Positions 1-5,470 of a stretch of 7,757 bases of DNA are shown here, one piece after another (positions within the stretch are counted from its first letter, which is position 1; each line of letters begins with the position of its first letter). Where the stretch lies: assembly GCA_903938075.1 (NCBI GenBank), contig CAJABS010000204.1, positions 1 to 7,757 of the forward strand, given 5' to 3'. Made by a program: the position numbers and the translations under genes. This stretch comes from an uncultured Chloroflexota bacterium (GTDB taxonomy: Bacteria; Chloroflexota; Limnocylindria; Limnocylindrales; Limnocylindraceae). The notes under the pieces were generated by a model. That model saw only the letters and a list, made by a program, of their open reading frames with translations, did not search any database and had not been told where the DNA came from.

Positions 1-19
1 CCCTCCCGGGATAGCCCCC

Positions 20-48
20 TTGCGCAAGTAGAACGCCTGTTCTATTAT
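20..48 (+). promoter_or_regulatory. Candidate sigma70-type promoter upstream of the lipoprotein gene
   Basis: TTGCGC at 20-25 (matches TTGACA at TTG and the fifth position is C) and TATTAT at 43-48 (one mismatch to TATAAT) are separated by exactly 17 bases, the canonical spacing. A perfect inverted repeat fills most of the spacer and touches the -10 element, the usual layout of a repressed promoter. If real, transcription would start near 55, so the in-frame ATG at 47 could not be the translation start. This is a by-eye match only. Confidence 0.45.
29..44. promoter_or_regulatory. LexA-like SOS box (perfect inverted repeat)
   Basis: TAGAAC-GCCT-GTTCTA is a perfect 6-base inverted repeat with a 4-base spacer. 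Its core GAAC-N4-GTTC matches the LexA/DinR operator class known from Bacillus and actinobacteria. It lies between the candidate -35 and -10 elements, where a bound repressor would block RNA polymerase. A second palindrome, CTTGCGCAAG at 19-28, abuts it and overlaps the -35. It could serve the lipoprotein gene to the right or a divergent gene beyond the left edge. Whether this organism's LexA uses this motif is not shown here. Confidence 0.55.
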
Positions 49-79
49 GAGGCGTAGGCGAGGGCAGTATCCTCACGAG

Positions 80-544
80 GTGTTGCCCCATCTCGGCCCT
101 CGCCTAACTCCACCCCTTCAGCGCCGAGCTGCGCTTCTCGTGGCCATCCCACTGCTCCTGGCCGGTTGCTTCGGCTCAAGCAGTGCCACGCCAACCCCCA
201 GCCAAGGCACAACCACGGTCATCTCTACCGAGTACGGGCGCGTCTGGGGGGCACTCCCCGCGGACTTCCCGCTGCTGGCGAGCGGCCACTCACTCGTGCG
301 CCTCGACGTACAGGCGAGCGGTGCGATCTGGAGTCAGCTGGGAGTCAGTGAAGCGACCGCTGCAGCGATCGACGAGCTGCGCCGACTCGCGTGGAGCGTT
401 GATGAGCCAACTGGCACCGCGACCGCACGGCGCATCAACGCGACCCGTGATCTGGGGGCATGCACGCTTACTATCGTGGTCGAGCCGCTCGGCACGCGTA
501 CCTCGCTCGTCGTTTATCTTGGTGAGGGTTGTCCAAAGCCGTAG
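80..544 (+). CDS. Predicted small lipoprotein of unknown function
   Basis: The frame is open from an ATG at 47, but that ATG lies inside the candidate -10 element and has no Shine-Dalgarno sequence. GTG at 80 (or TTG at 83) is therefore preferred, with low certainty. Counting from 80, an Arg-Arg pair is followed by a hydrophobic core and the lipobox LLLAGC. The lipidated Cys would be residue 30, followed by Ser/Thr/Pro-rich linker residues typical of exported lipoproteins. The mature part is about 125 residues, with a W-x-x-LP-x-x-FP stretch and two further Cys (LGACTL and EGCPKP) near the end that could form a disulfide. No known family was recognised. The protein is expected outside the membrane, anchored by lipid. 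The next small gene starts 18 bases after the stop, so the two are probably co-transcribed, possibly under the LexA-like box. Confidence 0.7.
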   Translation: MLPHLGPRLTPPLQRRAALLVAIPLLLAGCFGSSSATPTPSQGTTTVISTEYGRVWGALPADFPLLASGHSLVRLDVQASGAIWSQLGVSEATAAAIDELRRLAWSVDEPTGTATARRINATRDLGACTLTIVVEPLGTRTSLVVYLGEGCPKP

Positions 545-562
545 TCGGTTGAAGGGGGAGTG

Positions 563-676
563 ATGGCACCAAAGTTGAAGCGTCGCGAAATCGTACTGCC
601 GATCTTGCTTGTGGTTGGACTCTTTGCGCTGACCTTCGCGCTGATCTTTGCGCAAATTGAGGGGGCGAAGGCCTAG
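563..676 (+). CDS. 37-residue single-pass membrane miniprotein
   Basis: ATG at 563 is preceded by a strong purine-rich Shine-Dalgarno tract (GAAGGGGGAG, 551-560). The peptide starts MAPKLKRREIV with five basic residues. It continues with one hydrophobic helix at about residues 11-30 (core LPILLVVGLFALTFALIF) and ends with a short QIEGAKA tail. The positive-inside rule suggests the N-terminus faces the cytoplasm. It follows the lipoprotein gene by 18 bases and is probably in the same transcript. Its stop TAG (674-676) shares bases with the stop of the convergent gene. No family was recognised. Small proteins of this shape often attach to larger membrane complexes, but nothing here says which. 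The basic head, clean helix and good ribosome binding site are the reasons for calling it despite its size. Confidence 0.65.
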   Translation: MAPKLKRREIVLPILLVVGLFALTFALIFAQIEGAKA

Positions 677-685
677 CGCTTCCCC
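663..685. terminator. Possible bidirectional hairpin over the shared stop codons
   Basis: GGG(C)GAAGGC at 663-672 can pair with GC(G)CTTCCC at 676-685 around a CTA loop, with one single-base bulge on each arm. It covers both converging stop codons. There is no clear U-tract on either side (TTA follows on the plus strand), so termination is a guess. Confidence 0.25.
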
Positions 686-1383
686 TTACGTCGCTCCGCT
701 TCCATGCGGCGACGATCGCGCTCTGTTGGCTGGTTCGGACTCATCGCGCGCAAGAAGCGGCCGTACCAACCCGCGAACGCGCCGGCCAAGATGCCAGCTG
801 CGGCAACACCATAGATATCGCCGATCATTGCGCCAGGGTTTCCAATGTTTGCGGTAATGCCATCAAGTAGACCCTTGACCGGATTTCCTTCAGGGAACGC
901 GGACATCGCTTCAGAGCTGCCGACGATGGCTGATGCCACATAGGTAATGATTCCGAAAATTCCGCCGATCAGCCAAGCGCCACGTCGCGTGAGCATGCCG
1001 CCAAGGAAGGCAACAACAAATGCCGGCGGGAGCAGAATCGACTGCACGGCAAGCTGCGCAATGTTTGAGGTGAGCATCCCTGGCTGCAGTGCGACGACGG
1101 TGGTGACGACGACCACAACCAGTGGCAGCAGAAAGGCGCGAGTGCGAATCAGCCGAGGCAGGTAGGCGAGGTCCTCACGGATTGGCGCGCGGCCAGCCGA
1201 AGAGCGGAACGCTGCACGGAATCCGAGACCACCCGTGGTTGGTGACGTTGTGGTGCTTGTTGGCGCAGCGGCAGGTGCCTCTGGGGTGATGCCAAGCGCC
1301 TCTTGCGCGGCGCGCTCCTTGGCGGCCAGGCGATTGCGGCGGCGGGCCTCTGCTCGGTCGTTGCTGTTCTCTGGGTTGCTCAT
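673..1383 (-). CDS. Conserved-looking four-helix membrane protein, function unknown
   Basis: The product has 236 residues. Residues 1-80 are hydrophilic and low in complexity: an Arg/Ala/Glu-rich stretch (about 10-35) probably helical, then a Pro/Ala/Thr/Ser linker (about 34-50). Four hydrophobic segments follow at about 84-100, 111-131, 135-156 and 187-208. A strongly basic C-terminal tail (about 220-236, many Arg/Lys) should lie in the cytoplasm, as should the N-terminus with four helices. A Gly/Asn/Pro-rich loop (about 163-186) sits between helices 3 and 4. No enzymatic motif or named family was recognised. The ATG has GGAG only two bases upstream. TAATAT lies just six bases before the ATG, so a leaderless transcript is possible. 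The gene converges on the miniprotein gene and overlaps its stop. Confidence 0.75.
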   Translation of the reverse strand: MSNPENSNDRAEARRRNRLAAKERAAQEALGITPEAPAAAPTSTTTSPTTGGLGFRAAFRSSAGRAPIREDLAYLPRLIRTRAFLLPLVVVVVTTVVALQPGMLTSNIAQLAVQSILLPPAFVVAFLGGMLTRRGAWLIGGIFGIITYVASAIVGSSEAMSAFPEGNPVKGLLDGITANIGNPGAMIGDIYGVAAAGILAGAFAGWYGRFLRAMSPNQPTERDRRRMEAERRKGKR

Positions 1384-1466
1384 ATCTCCATATTAGACGC
1401 GCGCGGTACGTAGCGCGTGCGAGGCTGCGCCCCTCGCCCCCGTCTAGCCCCGCGATGGAGAACCGT
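1384..1466. other. Divergent intergenic spacer
   Basis: This short GC-rich spacer separates the minus-strand membrane protein gene from the plus-strand secreted protein gene and must hold both promoters. Reading leftward, TAATAT (complement of 1390-1395) lies immediately before the membrane protein ATG without a recognisable -35. Reading rightward, no clear promoter was seen. GGAGA at 1457-1461 is the ribosome binding site for the start chosen at 1467. Confidence 0.4.
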
Positions 1467-2987
1467 ATGGCGAGTGCAGCCCATCTTCGCGCTGGAGCAC
1501 TAGGGATCACGATTCTGGCCCTCACCCTCCTTCCACCGTCGCTCACCCGTGCCGCCAGCACCGATGCGCTCTTGATCAGCAGCATTGCCACCGGCGGCAG
1601 TTCCGCCTCGGACGAGTACGTCGTAATCGAGGCGGTTGGTGCGGGCGGTACAGCCATTGCCGACTACGAACTGGTCTACACAACGGCGAGCGGCACGACG
1701 ACGCGCCGACTTGTCAGCCTTGAAGGTGCTGCTCCACTCGCCGCTGGTGCGCGACTGGTAACTGCCAATAGCCTCGGCAGTTTCTCGACAGGTGCATTTG
1801 CAACGTGGAGTGAGGGGCTTGCTGCAACCGGTGGTGCCGTGCGATTGCGCCTTCGCGCTACTCCCACGCTGATCGCTGATGCCGTCGCCTGGGGGAGCGC
1901 CACGCCAAGTGCTGGCGGCTTCGGTGCCCCAGCACCAGCGGCGTCAGCGACGACGGCGATCGAGCGGCGGCGAGGTGTGGATCTAGCCCTGATCAACACG
2001 CAGAACAACAGTGTTGACTTCGCCTTGGTGCCACTTGCGCCACCAATCTCTGAAGCGAGCCCGTCGCCAAGCGAAGAGCCGCAGCCACTCACGCCGACAG
2101 AGATTCGCACCACGCCACTGAACAGCGCGGCGACACTGCGCGGCGTTGTTTCGGCGGCACCCGGCGAGCTCGCCGAAGAGCGGCTCTACTGCGTTGAAGA
2201 TGCAGCGACCGGCGTCGGGGTGTTCGTGTTTGCCCAGAGTGGCGATGTGGATCTTGTCCGCGGTGATGTCGTGACGATCACTGGAACGGTGATCCTGCGG
2301 CGGCAGGCGATCACCCTTGTCGCCACCACCTCGGCGCAGGTTGATGGATCGGCAGAGCCGCGAGCCGCCCTCGCCGTCGTGCCGCCCGCCCCTGGGCCGT
2401 GGGCATGGGAGGCGTGGGAGGGGCGGGTGATTCAGGTGGCGGGCACGGTCAGCGGCGCCATCAAGGATCTCGCTGGGGGGTCGCGCAGTCTGACCCTTCG
2501 ACTCCGAGGGGGTGGGGAGCTCCTGGTGGGGGTCGCCCCCGGGGCCCTCGACGAGATTCCTGAAGGGCTCCTGGCGCCCAAGCGCGCCGTCACGGTGCGC
2601 GGGGTGCTGCACCAGCGGGCAGGGGCGGCTGGGGGCGGCTATCGCCTCTGGGCGCTCTCGGTGGCCGCGAGCCCTCTCCCTGCCTCTACTGGAGGGTCAA
2701 CGAGCGTGGTGGGGGGCCAGTTACCCCTCGAGTTACCCCCACTCGTGCCCCAGTTAGAGGTCGGAACCCCCTCAATCGCCACCCCAGGCGGACCTCAGGC
2801 GTGGTGGGCGCCACAGGTCTCCCAGACCCTTGATGTACGCGGCGGCAGCCTTGCTCTGGCGGGTCTTACTGGGGTCGGGCTCGTCGTGCTCCCGTCGTGC
2901 GAGGGGGCACAGGCTGTGCCAGAGGGGATTCGTGCGGGGGGCAGGGTTGACCGTGCGGGGCGTGCTCCCTATCCTCAACCATGGTGA
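1467..2987 (+). CDS. Secreted lamin-tail / OB-fold domain protein
   Basis: The frame opens at ATG 1455, but ATG 1467 has GGAGA six bases upstream and is preferred (506 residues). Residues 1-30 form a signal peptide (hydrophobic core about 10-24, likely cut near TRAA-S). Residues about 34-188 resemble a lamin-tail domain: the beta-rich DEYVVIEAVG start and the closing NTQNNSVDFAL, equivalent to the usual D-T-N-x-N-x-x-D-F ending. A Pro/Ser/Glu linker (190-212) follows. Then come two OB-like beta domains, about 213-293 (with GDVVTITGTV) and about 312-400 (WEGRVIQVAGTVSG...AVTVRGVL), of the kind found beside extracellular nucleases. A hydrophobic stretch at 460-475 could anchor the C-terminus. 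No catalytic residues were seen, so the role is probably binding at the cell surface. The last 30 or so residues look unlike a normal tail and may be frameshifted. Confidence 0.75.
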   Translation: MASAAHLRAGALGITILALTLLPPSLTRAASTDALLISSIATGGSSASDEYVVIEAVGAGGTAIADYELVYTTASGTTTRRLVSLEGAAPLAAGARLVTANSLGSFSTGAFATWSEGLAATGGAVRLRLRATPTLIADAVAWGSATPSAGGFGAPAPAASATTAIERRRGVDLALINTQNNSVDFALVPLAPPISEASPSPSEEPQPLTPTEIRTTPLNSAATLRGVVSAAPGELAEERLYCVEDAATGVGVFVFAQSGDVDLVRGDVVTITGTVILRRQAITLVATTSAQVDGSAEPRAALAVVPPAPGPWAWEAWEGRVIQVAGTVSGAIKDLAGGSRSLTLRLRGGGELLVGVAPGALDEIPEGLLAPKRAVTVRGVLHQRAGAAGGGYRLWALSVAASPLPASTGGSTSVVGGQLPLELPPLVPQLEVGTPSIATPGGPQAWWAPQVSQTLDVRGGSLALAGLTGVGLVVLPSCEGAQAVPEGIRAGGRVDRAGRAPYPQPW

Positions 2988-3112
2988 TCGTGCGAGGGGG
3001 CCTCTTGGCCCACCCGTAGATCAGCGCTTGGTGACGCTACCAAGAAGGCACGTGCCCCGATTGGGGTCTAGGTAGGCCGGAGCGCACGCTCCGGTTTGTG
3101 GAGGTACACACG
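2988..3112 (+). other. Hairpin-rich spacer / 5' leader before the DUF5679 gene
   Basis: Four short inverted repeats follow each other: 2998-3011 (GGGCC/GGCCC, 4-base loop), 3027-3044 (CTTGGT/ACCAAG, 6-base loop), 3054-3067 (GCCCC/GGGGT with one G-T pair, loop GATT) and 3077-3094. TGATC at 2985-2989 can pair with GATCA at 3019-3023 around the first. GGCACGTGCC at 3047-3056 is a palindrome. No convincing promoter was seen. The stretch could be a structured leader, a terminator region, or the remnant of a frameshifted C-terminus of the preceding gene. Confidence 0.35.
3077..3097 (+). terminator. GC-rich hairpin with short T-run
   Basis: CCGGAGCG (3077-3084) and CGCTCCGG (3087-3094) are perfect 8-base arms, followed by TTT. 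It could end transcription of the secreted protein gene. The T-run is short, and the hairpin lies only five bases before the GGAGG of the next gene, so it could instead affect translation of that gene. Confidence 0.45.
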
Positions 3113-3253
3113 ATGGCCGAAGTTTATTGCGTGAAGTGCAAGGCAAAGCGCGAAGCTATTGACACGAAGAAGGTCACGATGAAGAACGGCAAGCCAGCAC
3201 TCGAGGGCAAGTGCCCAGTGTGCGGCACCAAGGTCTTCAAGATCGGTGGCTGA
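3113..3253 (+). CDS. DUF5679 zinc-ribbon miniprotein
   Basis: The 46-residue protein starts MAEVYCVKCKAKREA and ends with the second metal-binding pair CPVCG. Cys6, Cys9, Cys34 and Cys37 form a C-x2-C...C-x2-C set that should hold one zinc ion in a small beta ribbon, with a Lys-rich middle (about 19-27, TKKVTMKNGK). Length and pattern fit DUF5679, a family of unknown function that I associate with Chloroflexota and related bacteria. Such miniproteins usually bind nucleic acid or a protein partner, but that is family-level guesswork. GGAGG at 3100-3104, eight bases before the ATG, is an excellent ribosome binding site, implying good expression. It points the same way as the glycolytic operon starting 160 bases downstream. 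It is too short for many gene finders, but the Cys spacing makes the call safe. Confidence 0.88.
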   Translation: MAEVYCVKCKAKREAIDTKKVTMKNGKPALEGKCPVCGTKVFKIGG

Positions 3254-3263
3254 TTAACAACGC

Positions 3264-3285
3264 GCGATCGCCACACGGCGATTGC
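3264..3285. repeat. Inverted repeat with 9-base-pair stem
   Basis: GCGATCGCC (3264-3272) pairs with GGCGATTGC (3277-3285) around the loop ACAC, with one G-T wobble. It starts ten bases after the DUF5679 stop codon, the usual place for a terminator stem. The bases after it (ATAGCGG) are not a T-tract. The left arm contains the palindrome GCGATCGC. Confidence 0.55.
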
Positions 3286-3296
3286 ATAGCGGCCAG

Positions 3297-3330
3297 GCGG
3301 CCCTCGATCGGGAGACCGGTCGGGGGCCGC
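3297..3330. repeat. 15-base-pair hairpin with GAGA tetraloop
   Basis: The arm at 3297-3311 (GCGGCCCTCGATCGG) pairs along its whole length with 3316-3330 (CCGGTCGGGGGCCGC), with two G-U pairs and no mismatch. The loop GAGA is of the stable GNRA type on the plus strand. The wobbles and loop favour an RNA element transcribed rightward. No T-tract follows, so it is not a classic intrinsic terminator. It may be a processing or stability element, or part of a structured RNA with its neighbours. Confidence 0.6.
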
Positions 3331-3340
3331 GCCGCTTCTC

Positions 3341-3360
3341 GCGAGTTGTGCATAACTCGC
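3341..3360. repeat. Near-perfect 20-base palindrome
   Basis: Arms GCGAGTT (3341-3347) and AACTCGC (3354-3360) are perfect. The six central bases GTGCAT are also self-complementary apart from one G-T position. The palindrome contains a DnaA-box match on the minus strand. Symmetry of this size would fit a dimeric DNA-binding protein, or form the third hairpin in a row in RNA. Confidence 0.55.
3347..3355 (-). promoter_or_regulatory. DnaA-box match 1
   Basis: The minus strand reads TTATGCACA, a perfect fit to the classical DnaA consensus TTATNCACA. It is embedded in the palindrome at 3341-3360 and lies 58 bases before the glucokinase ATG. Confidence 0.5.
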
Positions 3361-3376
3361 CACACCACGCACGAAG

Positions 3377-3385
3377 TTATCCACA
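3377..3385 (+). promoter_or_regulatory. DnaA-box match 2
   Basis: The plus strand reads TTATCCACA, the strongest version of the classical DnaA box. It is 30 bases from the first match, about three helical turns, in opposite orientation, and 28 bases before the glucokinase ATG. Two perfect matches so close together in GC-rich DNA are unlikely by chance. Function as a regulatory site is inferred; no AT-rich unwinding region is nearby. Confidence 0.55.
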
Positions 3386-3413
3386 GTGAGCTCAAGATGA
3401 GCACGGAGGATTC

Positions 3414-4462
3414 ATGACTGCCCCGTCCGCTGACGCGACCGTCCTCGCCCTCGATCTCGGCGGGACGCAGATTCGTGCAGCGGTCGTGCGTGCCGATGGC
3501 TCGCGCATTGGTCGTGCAGCAAGCGCAACTCCCGTGAGCAGCGGTCCCGCCGCCATCGTCGCCGCATGCATCAGTACGCTGCAGCAGGCACGAGATGCGG
3601 CACGCGTCGAAGACGCAGGCGCAGTCGCACGACTTGTTGGTGTTGGAATCAGCTCGCCGGGCCCGATTGATCCGTGGCGCGGGATCGCCGTGGAGCCACC
3701 CAACCTCGGACCAGAATTCCCAGGCACAGATCTCGCCGGACCGATCAGCGCGGCGCTCAACCTCCCCACGCTCCTTGAGCACGACACGAAGGTGGCGATC
3801 CTCGGCGAGCGTGCGTTCGGTGCAGGGCGCGGTATCGATGATCTGCTCTACATCACGATCAGCACCGGTCTCGGTGGTGCGGTGATTAGTGGTGGTCGCC
3901 TCTACACAGGACCAGATGACACAGGGATTGAGATCGGCCATGCGCCGATCACGCTCGACGGACCACGCTGCGCCTGCGGTGGGATTGGGCACCTTGAGGC
4001 GCACGCCTCAGGTGTGGCGCTTGCACGCACGGGAGGCGAGGCCGCTGCGAGTGGCGCCAGCCCCTGGCTCGCCGCCTGGCTCGCCGCACATCCGAAGGGG
4101 AGGGTCAGCGCCAAGGAGGTCTCCGAGGCTGCGACTGCGGGGGATCGCGTCGCGCAGGGGCTCATCGATCACGCGCTCCTGGCGATCAGCCGGGCGGTCT
4201 CTGGCTTCGTCAATGTGTTCAATCCGAGCCGCATCATCATCGGCGGCTCCTTCGCCGAGGCGCACTGGATGGCGCTCCATTCGCGTATTGAGGGGGAGAT
4301 CAGCGACAATAGCTTCAAGGTTCCAGGACGGAGAGTTTCCGTACACCCCGCCGAGCTCGGTGGGGACGTGAGCCTGGCGGGCTGCCATCCGATGGTTGTC
4401 GAGCGAATCGGCAATCCAGAGTGGGAGCGAGCCGTAGCGGTGAAATCGAAGGGGGACACTCG

Positions 4463-4466
<4 letters not shown>
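3414..4466 (+). CDS. glk: ROK-family glucokinase
   Basis: The 350-residue protein probably phosphorylates glucose with ATP to glucose-6-phosphate in the cytoplasm. Visible ROK/hexokinase-fold motifs, in order: ALDLGGT (12-18, first phosphate loop), EHDTK (122-126, with Asp124 as the likely catalytic base), STGLGGA (150-156, second phosphate loop), EIGH (173-176, sugar-binding Glu and zinc His), C-x-CGG (186-190) and GHLE (192-195), then IIIGGS (274-279, adenosine region). The usual ROK zinc motif is C-x-C-G-x2-G-C; here the third Cys is His193. Length is slightly above the usual 300-330 because of a longer C-terminus. GGAGGA at 3405-3410 precedes the ATG. It heads a glycolytic operon and its TGA overlaps the gap ATG by four bases (ATGA). 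The context supports glucokinase over a ROK repressor, and no N-terminal helix-turn-helix is present. Another hexose as substrate remains possible. Confidence 0.88.

Positions 4467-5462
<996 letters not shown>

Positions 5463-5470
<8 letters not shown>

Noticed and set aside
1455..1466. Upstream ATG as start of the secreted protein
   Set aside because: It has no ribosome binding site, whereas ATG 1467 has GGAGA six bases before it and a cleaner signal peptide.
1983..2612. Minus-strand open frame inside the secreted protein gene
   Set aside because: Low-complexity Arg/Gly/Pro/His translation with no motif; the sense frame has a signal peptide and recognisable domains.
3010..3075. tRNA-like run of stems before the DUF5679 gene
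   Set aside because: There is no GTTCRA T-loop, no acceptor stem pairing and no proper anticodon arm on either strand; only short independent hairpins.
3341..3413. Replication origin
   Set aside because: Only two DnaA boxes, no AT-rich unwinding element, and no dnaA, dnaN, gyr or par gene nearby. A regulatory reading is more economical.
3237..4004. Long minus-strand open frame opposite glucokinase
   Set aside because: It is a shadow of the glk reading frame in GC-rich DNA: no known motifs, scattered Cys/Arg composition, and it also runs across the non-coding spacer.
4421..4462. Upstream GTG extension of gap
   Set aside because: It would add 14 residues not found in the family and overlap glk further. 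ATG 4463 has its own ribosome binding site and gives the standard N-terminus.
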